Notes: a model not told the origin generated them from the letters alone. A stretch of DNA of 64,000 nucleotides from Haliscomenobacter sp. (GCA_016713275.1 JADJPL010000017.1:54667-118666); one strand, 5' to 3'; counted from the first letter of the stretch, positions 36,393 to 45,166 are shown. Made by a program: numbers and translations.

Positions 36393-37740
36393 TTTTTAGC
36401 TTTTTTACCTTTTTACCTTTTGCAGGAAAAAAATAGCCTTTTGGAACAGCAGGGGTGGATGCGCGCAGCGCATCCACCCTGCGTTAAGGCCGTATATATG
36501 AGAAAGCGTTTTCCTGGCGCGGCACTATGAATCTCCGATATATGGGGTAAGCTGCGTATTGTATATATGTGCTTCAGAAGTAGAATTATAGAAAGCAGGC
36601 GCCTATATATCGGGGGTATATATGGGTTTAGGCATTGGGGCGTTGGGGCGTTGTCTGAACACGATTTGCAGGGTTGAAGGATGGACAGGATGTAGCTCGG
36701 ATTTTCAATCCGAGACTGTTGACCGGAATTGTATTCCGGGCGCCGTGTAGTGGTTGGTTTCGTTTGCCATGAGCGCATTGCTGCGTTGTCTGAACTGTGA
36801 TTTGCATGATTTAAGGATGTGCATGATGTAGCTCGGATTTTCAATCCAAGGCTGTTGACCGGAATTTTATTCCGGGAAGCGCGCCGGGCAGTCGTTGGTT
36901 TCGTTTGTCCTTGGGGGGCCTTGCTACTTTGTCTGAACCAGGATTTGGGGGGATTACAGGATGGCCAGGATGGGGGCAATTTGGGCTTAAGGCGTAAGGC
37001 GCAAGGTGTTTCAGCGTCTTCCGTCCACCGTCCACCGTCCGCCGTTTCCCGTTTCCCGTTGCTTCTTGTCTGGATCACAGATTTCGCTGATTTTTGGATG
37101 AACGCAGATGGAGAAGGGCCATTCCTTAATATTCTGTGAAATCCTTTCATCTGCGTCATCAGCGATTCAGACAAAAAGCCATGCACGCATCTTTCAGGTT
37201 GCCGGTTTCGTTGTCCATTGGGGCAATGCTGCGTTGTCTGAACTGTGATTTGCATGATTTAAGGATGGGCATGATGGGGGGCAATTTGGGCTTAAGGCGT
37301 AAGGTGTTTCAGCGTCCGCCGTCCACCGTCCGCCGTTTCCCGTCTGCCGTCTTCTTGTCTGAATCACAGATTCTGATTTATGGATGGTCAGATGGAAGAG
37401 GGGCCCAAAATAATCCTGTCCATCCTTTAATCCCCCCTGGTTCAGACACAGGCGGGGTACGCGGCCTACCGCTCGCCCAAATCCCCCCATCCGTCCATCC
37501 TTTAATCCCCCCAAATCCTGGTTCAGACAAGAAGCAACCGCAGACGGTGGACGGCAGACGGGTGAAACGGCAGACGGTCCGCCTTTGGTACCTGCCCTTG
37601 CGCCTCAAGCCTTGCGCCTTACGCCCAAATCGCCCCCCCCCCATCCTGTCCATCCTTTAATCCCCCAAATCACAGTTCAGACAACGCAGCAATGCTCCTA
37701 ATGGTAGTAGATTACCCACGCAATCTGAAGATTGAACGAA
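36393..37740. repeat. Intergenic repeat island C (1.3 kb)
   Basis: No gene is visible over 1.3 kb. It holds at least nine copies of the TTGTCTGAAC...GGATGG element in both directions (plus-strand starts near 36650, 36787, 36930, 37066, 37236, 37355; minus-strand ends near 37449, 37530, 37684). Two paired copies form units with terminal inverted repeats: 37066-37174 (TTGTCTG/CAGACAA, with inner ACGCAGATG/CATCTGCGT) and 37355-37449. Hairpins CTCGGATT/AATCCGAG (36694, 36832 areas) and CCGGAAT/ATTCCGG and CCGTCCA satellites (37021, 37320 areas) fill the rest. The first 130 bp after the caspase stop are T-rich and include a GGATGCGCG/CGCATCC hairpin at ~36454. Confidence 0.85.
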
Positions 37741-37866
37741 CTCGTAGACGGAAGTCTACGAGCAACAGGGAACACGTAGACGGAAGTCTACGAGCAACAG
37801 GGAACACGTAGGCGGAAGTCTACGCACAACAGGGAACTCGTAGACGGAAGTCTACGAACAACAGGT
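37741..37866. repeat. Tandem 32-bp repeat of the CGTAGAC-GGAA-GTCTACG hairpin
   Basis: Four head-to-tail copies of a ~32-bp unit, each an 18-nt perfect hairpin (CGTAGAC/GTCTACG, loop GGAA) plus a spacer of the type AGCAACAGGGAACA, end 32 bp before the candidate -33 region of the trp promoter. One copy has a G for A change (GTAGGC) in one arm. The spacers are alike, so this is not a CRISPR array. Confidence 0.88.
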
Positions 37867-37897
37867 TTCCGGTCTGCTGAAAAAAAATTCCCTCTGA

Positions 37898-37929
37898 GGT
37901 TTTTTTATTTCAAAGGGGTCTTATCTTTG
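37898..37929 (+). promoter_or_regulatory. Candidate trp operon promoter
   Basis: TATCTTTG (37922-37929) is an exact match to the Bacteroidota -7 box TAnnTTTG. About 20 nt upstream GGTTTTTTT (37898-37906) is a weak match to the -33 TTTG box. Transcription would start near 37936, about 17 nt before the leader-peptide ATG. Confidence 0.6.
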
Positions 37930-37952
37930 AGCCGGAATTTAATCTTAAGAAG

Positions 37953-38015
37953 ATGAACCAACAGGTGGTTTCAAACATTCAGTGGTGGTGGCACGATCAT
38001 TCGGTAACCGGGTGA
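37953..38015 (+). CDS. trpL: trp operon leader peptide with three consecutive Trp codons
   Basis: A 20-codon frame starts at ATG 37953 (MNQQVVSNIQ) and contains TGG TGG TGG at 37983-37991, then HDHSVTG and a TGA stop at 38013-38015. An AAGAAG purine stretch 5 nt upstream could bind the ribosome. Three Trp codons in a 20-residue peptide between a promoter box and a terminator hairpin directly before trpE is the hallmark of ribosome-mediated attenuation: at low Trp-tRNA the ribosome stalls on the Trp codons and the operon is read through. Confidence 0.85.
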   Translation: MNQQVVSNIQWWWHDHSVTG

Positions 38016-38029
38016 AAGGTCAGGCCATT

Positions 38030-38078
38030 GCTTTTTGGAACCAAAGCGGCTTGCCGGATCACCCGGCAAGCCGCTTTG
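38030..38078 (+). promoter_or_regulatory. trp attenuator: terminator and antiterminator hairpins
   Basis: The terminator is a perfect 16-bp stem CAAAGCGGCTTGCCGG (38042-38057) / CCGGCAAGCCGCTTTG (38063-38078) with a 5-nt loop. Two alternative pairings compete: GCTTTTTGG (38030-38038) can pair with CCAAAGC (38041-38047), which takes up the terminator's 5' arm; and CCGGGTGA (38008-38015, the end of the leader frame) is fully complementary to TCACCCGG (38059-38066) in the terminator loop and 3' arm. trpE starts 31 nt downstream. The U-run after the stem is weak (TTTGCATT). Confidence 0.75.
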
Positions 38079-38109
38079 CATTACGCCTATTTTGAAACTC
38101 GAACCAAAC

Positions 38110-39528
38110 ATGGAAATAAACACATTGCCTCAAATCCGGATTCAAACCCGGGTGAAGAAGTATCTGGCCGATTTGATCACTCCGGTCTCGCTGTTCCTGC
38201 GGGTGCGCGACCAGTATACCAACCCGGTCTTACTGGAGAGCAACGATTTCAGCAGCGCCGAAGATTGCTTTTCCTTTATCGGGCTGCAGGGCATCGCCCA
38301 TTTTGAAGTCAACGGCGGAAAAATCGTTATTTCCCACCCGGATGGCAGCCGGACGGAACAGCAGGTGAGCGATGGGCATTCCGTGCCCGTCGCGCTGAAA
38401 GCTTTCGCCGACAGCTTTTCCGTTCAGCAGGATACCCCGTTTCCGGTATTCAACGGCTTTTTTGGCCATGTCGGTTTTGATGGCGTGCAGTATTTCGACT
38501 CCCTGTCGTTTGATCCCGAAAAGCGCAAAATGGATATTCCGGATATCCGCTTCACCCTGCACCGGTTTATTATCGCGATCAACCACTTCAAAAACGAACT
38601 CTACCTGCTGGAGAACCTCCTCGACGGGGAATCGTCAGAGATGGAAAAATTCGAGGGGTTGCTGCGCAGCCAGAAGGTGCCGATACACGAATTCCACCTC
38701 GAAGGGGAGGAAAGCAGCAACCTGACGGATGCGGAGTTTATGGAACTGGTCCGCACCGGCAAGCACCATTGCCAGATCGGCGATGTCTTCCAAATCGTTT
38801 TTTCCCGCCAATTCAGCCAGCAATTCAAAGGAGATGAGTTCAACGTCTACCGGGTCCTTCGGTCTATCAACCCTTCGCCGTATCTATTTTATTTTGACTA
38901 CGGCAGCTTCAAAATCCTGGGGTCTTCGCCGGAGGCGCAGATGCTCATCCGGGAGGGGGTGGCGCGGGTGAACCCCATCGCAGGGACCTACCGCCGGACC
39001 GGAAACAACGAAGTGGATGCAATCAAAGCCCGGGAATTGGCAGAAGATCCCAAAGAAGTGGCCGAACATATTATGCTGGTAGACCTCGCCCGCAACGACC
39101 TGGGCCGCCACGCGACGAACATCCGGGTGAAAAAACTCAAGGAGATCCAGTTTTTTAGCCACGTCATCCACCTGGTTTCCACCGTGGAAGGCGACCTCGA
39201 ACCCGGCGCCAACCCGATCCAGATCTTTGGCGATACCTTCCCCGCAGGCACCCTTTCCGGAGCCCCCAAGTACAAAGCCATCGAACTGATCAACCAGTAC
39301 GAAAACCAAAACCGGGGTTTCTACGGCGGCTCCATCGGCATGCTGGGCTTCAACGGCGATATCACCCAGGCCATCGTGATCCGCTCCTTCCTGAGCAAGG
39401 ACAATACCTTGTTTTATCAGGCCGGCGCCGGCATCGTCGCCGCCAGCCAGGAAGAAAGTGAACTCCAGGAAGTAAATAATAAATTGGGCGCCCTGAAACG
39501 CGCGCTGAAAGAAGCAGAAGGGATTTAG
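38110..39528 (+). CDS. trpE: Anthranilate synthase component I
   Basis: TrpE converts chorismate to anthranilate using ammonia from TrpG. ATG 38110 gives 'MEINTLPQIRIQTRVKKYL'; the frame is open 25 codons upstream through the attenuator, which is non-coding. The motif LLES ('NPVLLESNDF', ~residue 40) binds tryptophan in feedback-inhibited enzymes. The chorismate-binding domain shows 'QIVFSRQFSQQF', 'FYFDYGSFKILGSSPEAQM', 'PIAGTYRRTG', 'VDLARNDLGRHA', 'GTLSGAPKYKAIELI' and 'YGGSIGMLGFNGD'. It has 472 residues and is first of trpEGDCFBA. Confidence 0.97.
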   Translation: MEINTLPQIRIQTRVKKYLADLITPVSLFLRVRDQYTNPVLLESNDFSSAEDCFSFIGLQGIAHFEVNGGKIVISHPDGSRTEQQVSDGHSVPVALKAFADSFSVQQDTPFPVFNGFFGHVGFDGVQYFDSLSFDPEKRKMDIPDIRFTLHRFIIAINHFKNELYLLENLLDGESSEMEKFEGLLRSQKVPIHEFHLEGEESSNLTDAEFMELVRTGKHHCQIGDVFQIVFSRQFSQQFKGDEFNVYRVLRSINPSPYLFYFDYGSFKILGSSPEAQMLIREGVARVNPIAGTYRRTGNNEVDAIKARELAEDPKEVAEHIMLVDLARNDLGRHATNIRVKKLKEIQFFSHVIHLVSTVEGDLEPGANPIQIFGDTFPAGTLSGAPKYKAIELINQYENQNRGFYGGSIGMLGFNGDITQAIVIRSFLSKDNTLFYQAGAGIVAASQEESELQEVNNKLGALKRALKEAEGI

Positions 39529-39706
39529 AGGGAGGAGAGGAAGGAGAGGATGTAGAGGATGTAGAGGATGTAGAGGATGTAAAAGATGTAGAGGATGTAA
39601 TTTTCCGTCCACCGTCCACCGTCCACCGTCCACCGTCTACCGTCCACCGTCCACCGTCCTCCGTCCACCGTCCCCCGTCCACCGTAAACCGTAAACCGTA
39701 CATCGC
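39529..39706. repeat. GATGTAGAG and CCGTCCA satellites inside the trp operon
   Basis: The 178-bp gap between trpE and trpG, large for an operon, consists of about seven GATGTAGAG units (39529-39600) followed by about a dozen 7-bp CCGTCCA units (39604-39690) ending in CCGTAAA variants just before the trpG ATG. Both satellites occur elsewhere in the window. No promoter box is evident. Confidence 0.88.
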
Positions 39707-40327
39707 ATGCATATTTTGGTTTTAGACAATTACGATTCGTTTACTTACAACTTGGTGCAGTACCTGCAGGAGCTCCTGGGCCATAAGGTAGACGTTTTCC
39801 GCAATGACGCCATTTCTCTGGAGGCTGTAGAGCGGTACGATGTGATCGTGCTGTCGCCGGGGCCGGGGCTGCCGTCGGAGGCGGGGATTATGCCGGACTT
39901 GCTGCAGCGTTACGCGGCGGAGAAGGTCATTCTGGGGGTTTGCCTTGGGCACCAGGCGATTGGGGAGGCCTTTGGGGGCGTCCTTCAGAACCTGACCCAG
40001 GTGTACCATGGGATTTCCACCCCCATTTTTTGCGATCCGGCGTCCAGCGTTCTATTTGAGGAGTTGCCGGCGGAATGGGAGGCCGGCCGCTACCATAGTT
40101 GGGTGGTCAACAAAGAAAGCGTACCGGACTGCCTGCAGGTGACAGCCTGGGATGCTCAGGGAGAGGTGATGGCGTTTCGGCACCGGGAGCACGACGTTTT
40201 TGGCGTGCAGTTCCACCCCGAATCCATCATGACCCCGCTGGGTAAGGCGATGCTGAACAATTTCCTGGAATATGCCTCCCGCACGGTAGATGAAAAATCG
40301 CGAGTAGCCAGGGCTTTGACGAGTTGA
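39707..40327 (+). CDS. trpG: Anthranilate synthase component II (glutamine amidotransferase)
   Basis: TrpG supplies ammonia from glutamine to TrpE. The 206-residue product is a class I amidotransferase: 'ILVLDNYDSFTYNLVQYL' at the start, oxyanion 'VLSPGPGLPSEAG', nucleophile Cys in 'VILGVCLGHQAIGEAFGG' and His/Glu in 'FGVQFHPESIMT'. It is not fused to trpD. The start codon lies directly after the CCGTCCA satellite, so its Shine-Dalgarno region is made of repeat DNA. Confidence 0.96.
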   Translation: MHILVLDNYDSFTYNLVQYLQELLGHKVDVFRNDAISLEAVERYDVIVLSPGPGLPSEAGIMPDLLQRYAAEKVILGVCLGHQAIGEAFGGVLQNLTQVYHGISTPIFCDPASSVLFEELPAEWEAGRYHSWVVNKESVPDCLQVTAWDAQGEVMAFRHREHDVFGVQFHPESIMTPLGKAMLNNFLEYASRTVDEKSRVARALTS

Positions 40328-40372
40328 TTTAGGTACATGCGCTGGCGGACAACCATAATAAATTAAGAAGCT

Positions 40373-41368
40373 ATGAAAAACATCCTTTCCAGACTATACG
40401 AGCACGACAAACTTAGCCGCGCGGAGGCGAAAGAGATCCTGGTCGGAATTGCCGAAAACCACTACAACGAAATTCAGGTGGCTGCCTTTACCACGGTGTT
40501 CAATATGCGCCCCATTACGTTGTCGGAACTTCAGGGCTTTCGGGACGCGCTTTTAGAACTTTGCGTCCCCCTCGACCTCCAGGGCATGGATACGGCCGAC
40601 GTGGTGGGTACCGGTGGCGACGGTAAAAATACCTTTAACATTTCCACCGCTTCCTGTGTGGTCCTGGCCGGAGCAGGGTATAAAGTCAGCAAGCACGGCA
40701 GTTATGGCGTTTCTTCTGCCGTGGGCTCGTCGGATGTGCTGCTGCAATTGGGTTATAAGTTTACCAACGACCAGGACACGTTGCGGCGCCAGCTGGAAAC
40801 CGCCAATATGTGTTTTCTCCACGCGCCATTGTTTCACCCGGCGCTGAAAGCTGTCGTTCCGGTGCGCAGGCAACTGGGAACCAAGACGTTTTTTAACATG
40901 CTGGGCCCTTTGGTCAACCACGTCCAGCCGCGGTTCCAGCTCTTCGGTACGTTCAGCATGGAGTTGCTGCGAATGTATCAGTACATTATGCAACAGTCCG
41001 GCCGCCGCTTTGCTATCGTGTATGCCCTGGATGGCTATGACGAGGTTTCCCTGACCGGGGATTTCAAAATCTGTACCAACGACAGCGAACGCATCCTTTC
41101 CCCTAGGGAACTGGGATTCCCGCTGGTGAAACAAAGCGACCTGCATGGAGGGGAAACCGCTCAGGAAGCCGGGGATATCTTCCTGAGCGTATTGCAAAAC
41201 AACGGCACGACCGCCCAGAAAAACGCGGTACTGGCGAATGCAGGTCTGGCCATTCAGGTCATTCGCCCGGATCGTTCGCTGGAAGCGTGCATCGCAGAAG
41301 CCCGGGAGAGCATCGAAAGCGGCCGGGCCTACCAGCTTTTGCGAAAGTTGCTGGAGGTTAGCGCGTAA
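40373..41368 (+). CDS. trpD: Anthranilate phosphoribosyltransferase
   Basis: TrpD joins anthranilate and PRPP. The 331-residue product shows 'DVVGTGGDGKNTFNISTAS' (PRPP loop), 'VSKHGSYGVSSAVGSSDVL', 'FLHAPLFHPALKAVVPVRR', 'FNMLGPLVNHVQP' and 'DGYDEVSLTG'. Many relatives read KHGNRS(A/V)SS; here 'KHGSYGVSSAVGS' is a variant of the Bacteroidota type. It lies 45 nt after trpG and 22 nt before trpC. Confidence 0.96.
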   Translation: MKNILSRLYEHDKLSRAEAKEILVGIAENHYNEIQVAAFTTVFNMRPITLSELQGFRDALLELCVPLDLQGMDTADVVGTGGDGKNTFNISTASCVVLAGAGYKVSKHGSYGVSSAVGSSDVLLQLGYKFTNDQDTLRRQLETANMCFLHAPLFHPALKAVVPVRRQLGTKTFFNMLGPLVNHVQPRFQLFGTFSMELLRMYQYIMQQSGRRFAIVYALDGYDEVSLTGDFKICTNDSERILSPRELGFPLVKQSDLHGGETAQEAGDIFLSVLQNNGTTAQKNAVLANAGLAIQVIRPDRSLEACIAEARESIESGRAYQLLRKLLEVSA

Positions 41369-41390
41369 TCGCCTATAAAAACAACGATCT

Positions 41391-42206
41391 ATGCATGTGC
41401 TTGATGAAATTGTAGCTCATAAGCGGAAAGAAGTGGCCGCCCAAAAGGAACGCGTCCCGGTGAAAGCCCTGGAGCAGTCTCCATTTTTCACTACACCATC
41501 CTTTTCCCTGCGCCAATTCCTGCTCCAATCCGGCAAAAGTGGGATCATCGCGGAGTTTAAACGCCGATCGCCCTCCAAAGGCGATATCAACCCCGGGGCC
41601 TCGGTGGAGCAGGTGACAATGGGCTATATCGAAGCCGGCGCTTCGGCGTTGTCGATCCTTACCGACGAATCATTTTTTGGCGGAAAGCATGCCGACTTGT
41701 CCGAAGCGCGGAAATGCAACGCTTGCCCCATCCTGAGAAAGGATTTTATCGTCGACGAGTACCAGATCGTGGAGGCCAAATCCATTGGGGCCGACGCGAT
41801 CCTTCTCATCGCGGCCTGCCTGGAAAAGGCCCAATTGCGCCAATTGGCCCAAACGGCCGCCGCCCTGGGGCTGGAAGTCCTGATGGAGGTCCACGCGGAA
41901 GAAGAATTGGACCACTGGTCCCCAGAAATTCGACTTCTGGGTGTGAATAACCGGAATTTAAAGACCATGGCGGTTTCGACACAAACGTCGATCGAAATGT
42001 TTGGCTCCATGCCAACCGAAGTGCTCGCCATTTCAGAAAGCGGGATAAACGACCCGGCGGTCATCGTAGAACTGAAGGATATTGGATATAAAGGATTTCT
42101 GATGGGCGAGCATTTTATGCAAGATGCTGCGCCCGAAAAAAAATGCCGGGAATTCATTGAGCTGTTGCGCGCTTTGGAGGACCTGTTAAAAAATGCCATA
42201 GCATGA
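41391..42206 (+). CDS. trpC: Indole-3-glycerol phosphate synthase
   Basis: TrpC closes the indole ring of CdRP with loss of CO2. It is a 271-residue TIM barrel: 'MHVLDEIVAHKRKEVAAQK', 'IIAEFKRRSPSKGDINPGA' (catalytic Glu/Lys), 'ALSILTDESFFGG', 'PILRKDFIVDEYQI', 'LLIAACLEKAQL', 'GVNNRNLKTM' and 'SESGINDPA'. It overlaps trpF by 4 nt (ATGA), which suggests translational coupling. Confidence 0.97.
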   Translation: MHVLDEIVAHKRKEVAAQKERVPVKALEQSPFFTTPSFSLRQFLLQSGKSGIIAEFKRRSPSKGDINPGASVEQVTMGYIEAGASALSILTDESFFGGKHADLSEARKCNACPILRKDFIVDEYQIVEAKSIGADAILLIAACLEKAQLRQLAQTAAALGLEVLMEVHAEEELDHWSPEIRLLGVNNRNLKTMAVSTQTSIEMFGSMPTEVLAISESGINDPAVIVELKDIGYKGFLMGEHFMQDAAPEKKCREFIELLRALEDLLKNAIA

Positions 42207-42892
42207 GCCGGTTGATGGTCAAGGTGTGCGGGATGCGGGACCCCGATAATATCCTGGAGCTGGCCGCAATTGCCCCGGATATGATCGGGTTCATTTTCTA
42301 TCCCAAGTCGCCCCGCTATGTGAAAGGGGCCAAACTGGAAAAGTGGCTGGCGTCGCCGGCCTCCAGGCGCCTGCAGGGGATCAAGCGGGTGGGGGTGTTT
42401 GTGAACTCCGAAATCGAGGACGTGTTGAATCGGGTCCACGACTACGAGCTGGACTTCGTGCAGCTTCATGGAGACGAAAGCCCGGCCTATTGCGCCGAAT
42501 TGATGAATTTATGGTCGATGACCAGTATGCGCCGGGCAGAACTCATCAAGGCCTTTTCCGTAGGCGATGGGTTTTCTTTTAATGAAGTTGCCGCCTTTGC
42601 CCCTTTTTGTAAATGGGTCCTTTTTGATACCAAAGGGCAGCAAGGGTATGGCGGGACGGGACAGTCGTTCGACTGGAGTTTGCTCGAATCCTACCAGGGG
42701 CCGTGTCCTTTTCTGCTCAGCGGAGGGATTGGCCCGGATTCGGCCGGGGCGTTGGACCAATTTCGGCATCCCCTGTTCGCAGGGATCGATTTGAACAGCC
42801 GGTTTGAAAGCGCTCCGGGAATGAAAGACGTGCAAGGGATTGATTCGTTTTTACCTTGGGCTTATTTAATAGAAGATAGTTTCTTTGAATGA
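42203..42892 (+). CDS. trpF: Phosphoribosylanthranilate isomerase
   Basis: TrpF isomerises PRA to CdRP. The 229-residue product has 'MVKVCGMRDPDNILELAAI' with the catalytic Cys, 'MIGFIFYPKSPRYV', 'VGVFVNSEIEDVL', 'LDFVQLHGDESPAYC', 'LFDTKGQQGYGGTGQSFDW' (catalytic Asp) and 'FLLSGGIGPDSAG'. It overlaps trpC by 4 nt and is followed after 15 nt by trpB. Confidence 0.96.
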   Translation: MSRLMVKVCGMRDPDNILELAAIAPDMIGFIFYPKSPRYVKGAKLEKWLASPASRRLQGIKRVGVFVNSEIEDVLNRVHDYELDFVQLHGDESPAYCAELMNLWSMTSMRRAELIKAFSVGDGFSFNEVAAFAPFCKWVLFDTKGQQGYGGTGQSFDWSLLESYQGPCPFLLSGGIGPDSAGALDQFRHPLFAGIDLNSRFESAPGMKDVQGIDSFLPWAYLIEDSFFE

Positions 42893-42907
42893 ATAAAAAG
42901 AACGGCC

Positions 42908-44092
42908 ATGACGATCGCAGTAGATGAAAATGGGTATTACGGGGAATTTGGGGGAGCGTTCATTCCGGAAATGCTGTACCCCAACGTCGAGGAGCTACGC
43001 AAAAACTACCTGAAGATCACGCAGGAACCGGAGTTCCAGCAGCAGTTCCAGCATTTGCTCAAGGATTACGTCGGGAGGCCGACGCCGCTTTTCTTGGCGG
43101 AGCGCTTGTCGGAGCAATATGGAGCGCAGATTTATTTAAAACGGGAGGATTTATGCCATACAGGAGCCCACAAAATCAACAACACCATCGGGCAAATCCT
43201 GTTGGCCCGGCGATTGGGTAAAACCCGGATCATTGCCGAAACCGGCGCCGGGCAGCACGGCGTTGCCACCGCCACCGTCTGCGCGCTGATGGGAATGCAA
43301 TGCATCGTGTATATGGGCTCGGTAGACATAGAGCGCCAGGCGCCCAATGTGGCCCGCATGCGCATGCTGGGGGCAGAAGTGCGGCCGGCCACCAGTGGAA
43401 GCCAAACGTTAAAAGACGCCACTAACGAAGCGATCCGGGATTGGATCAACAACCCGGTCGACACACACTACATCATCGGTTCGGTCGTGGGGCCGCATCC
43501 CTATCCGGATATGGTGGCCCGGTTTCAATCGGTGATCAGCCAGGAAATGAAAGCGCAGTTGCTGGAAAAAACGGGAAAGGAGAATCCCCATGCCGTCATC
43601 GCCTGCGTCGGAGGGGGCAGCAATGCGGCCGGGGCGTTCTACCATTACCTCAATGCGCCGGAAGTCCGCCTGATTGCCGTAGAAGCCGCCGGTGAAGGCG
43701 TGGACACCGGCCGCTCCGCCGCGACCAGCGTATTGGGCACCCGGGGAATCATCCACGGAAGCCGGACCCTGCTGATGCAAACGCCGGATGGGCAAATCGT
43801 AGAGCCGCATTCCATTTCTGCCGGACTGGACTATCCCGGAATTGGGCCGTTGCACGCGCATTTGATCCAAACCGGACGCGCGGAAGCGGTGGCCGTAACC
43901 GATGAAGAAGCCCTGGCTTCTGCTTTTCACGTAGCCAGAAAAGAAGGGATCATTCCGGCGCTGGAAACGGCCCACGCGTTCTCTGCCCTGGATAAAATCC
44001 GCTTTGAACGGGATGAGGTGCTGGTGATCTGCCTCTCCGGGCGGGGGGACAAGGACCTGGCCGCTTACATCCGGCATCTGGAGGCACATTGA
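42908..44092 (+). CDS. trpB: Tryptophan synthase beta chain
   Basis: TrpB condenses indole and serine using PLP. The 394-residue protein is full length: 'YGEFGGAFIPEMLYPNV', 'GRPTPLFLAERLSEQYG', the PLP lysine in 'EDLCHTGAHKINNTIGQ', 'AETGAGQHGVATATV', and the phosphate loop 'ACVGGGSNAAGAF'. It is the standard TrpB1 type that works with TrpA, encoded 33 nt downstream. Confidence 0.98.
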   Translation: MTIAVDENGYYGEFGGAFIPEMLYPNVEELRKNYLKITQEPEFQQQFQHLLKDYVGRPTPLFLAERLSEQYGAQIYLKREDLCHTGAHKINNTIGQILLARRLGKTRIIAETGAGQHGVATATVCALMGMQCIVYMGSVDIERQAPNVARMRMLGAEVRPATSGSQTLKDATNEAIRDWINNPVDTHYIIGSVVGPHPYPDMVARFQSVISQEMKAQLLEKTGKENPHAVIACVGGGSNAAGAFYHYLNAPEVRLIAVEAAGEGVDTGRSAATSVLGTRGIIHGSRTLLMQTPDGQIVEPHSISAGLDYPGIGPLHAHLIQTGRAEAVAVTDEEALASAFHVARKEGIIPALETAHAFSALDKIRFERDEVLVICLSGRGDKDLAAYIRHLEAH

Positions 44093-44125
44093 TTTGGCTA
44101 AAAGGGTAATGACCAATAATTTATC

Positions 44126-44911
44126 ATGCAACAACCAACCAACCGCATTCAGGACCTTTTTCAACGGAAATCCGGCGGGATATTGAATATCTATTTCACC
44201 GCAGGTCATCCGGACCCGAAGGACTTTCCTGCGACCCTGTCTGCCCTCGAAGCGGCAGGCGTGGACTTTATCGAAATCGGTATGCCGTATTCCGACCCGC
44301 TTGCCGATGGCCCGACGATTCAGGAAAGCGGCGCCGTCGCGCTGCGCAAAGGGACGACACTGCCCTGGCTGTTTGATCAAATTAAAGCCATACGGGCACA
44401 GATCCATACCCCGCTCATCCTGATGGGGTATTTCAATCAGGTTATGCAATACGGCGAAGCCCGTTTTTTTGAAAAATGCCAGGAAGCAGGAGTCGACGGA
44501 CTAATTCTTCCCGATCTGCCGCTTTTGGAATACGAAAAGCATTATAAAGATCTGGTGGAGCATGCAGGTCTGGCCATCAGCTTTTTGATCACTCCGCAAA
44601 CCCCGGAGGAGCGGATCCGGAAGATCGACGAACTTACCCGGGGATTCATTTATATGGTTTCTGACTCCTCGATTACCGGCGCCAAAGCGGGAATTTCCGA
44701 TAAGCAAATCGCTTACTTCGAACGGATCAACGGCATGGGGCTGCGCAATCCCCGGCTGATTGGTTTCGGGATCTCCACGCGGGAAGGATATGACACTGCT
44801 TGCCGGTATGCGCAAGGGGCAATCATCGGTAGCGCCTTTATTAAAGCCCTGGAGCAGGGAGGGGAGGTTAAGCAAGCAACCTCGGAATTCATTGGCCAGA
44901 TCAGGCCCTGA
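44126..44911 (+). CDS. trpA: Tryptophan synthase alpha chain
   Basis: TrpA releases indole from indole-3-glycerol phosphate. The 261-residue product shows 'GGILNIYFTAGHPDPKDF', catalytic Glu and Asp in 'FIEIGMPYSDPLADGPTIQ', 'PLILMGYFNQVMQYG', 'DGLILPDLPLLEYE' and 'FIYMVSDSSITGA'. It is the last gene of the operon; about 250 bp without a gene follow before rluD. No strong terminator is visible there, only weak inverted repeats. Confidence 0.97.
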   Translation: MQQPTNRIQDLFQRKSGGILNIYFTAGHPDPKDFPATLSALEAAGVDFIEIGMPYSDPLADGPTIQESGAVALRKGTTLPWLFDQIKAIRAQIHTPLILMGYFNQVMQYGEARFFEKCQEAGVDGLILPDLPLLEYEKHYKDLVEHAGLAISFLITPQTPEERIRKIDELTRGFIYMVSDSSITGAKAGISDKQIAYFERINGMGLRNPRLIGFGISTREGYDTACRYAQGAIIGSAFIKALEQGGEVKQATSEFIGQIRP

Positions 44912-45166
44912 ATCCATACAAAACCGCTTATAGCGCCTGGTTCAGACCTGCCAGGAGGTCTTCTGCCGGTTGAATACTGGTCGGCAGCGGCTTCTTCCTG
45001 CGCATCGCATCCAGGTCGTGGACGCATGGGAACCCAACCCTTTTCCCTCCTTTATTGTTTCCTTATTTTGCGTAAAGGTCAAAAAAACCAAAAAAGCGTT
45101 GGATGCTCCATGGAAGAGTGTGTATTTTTACCCTTTACCTCAACAACATAACAAAAAGCCGGAATA

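Noticed and set aside
36640..37660. Several 60-280-codon frames in repeat island C
   Set aside because: They are made of translated repeat units (for example recurring 'LRRKAQG' or 'HRPPS' strings) and change frame with repeat copies.
37741..37866. Possible CRISPR array of four repeats
   Set aside because: The ~14-nt spacers are almost the same in each unit, so it is a plain tandem repeat.
36393..37950. DGR template repeat or reverse transcriptase downstream of the caspase gene
   Set aside because: No AAC-rich copy of the gene's 3' end and no reverse-transcriptase-like frame could be found here or elsewhere in the window.
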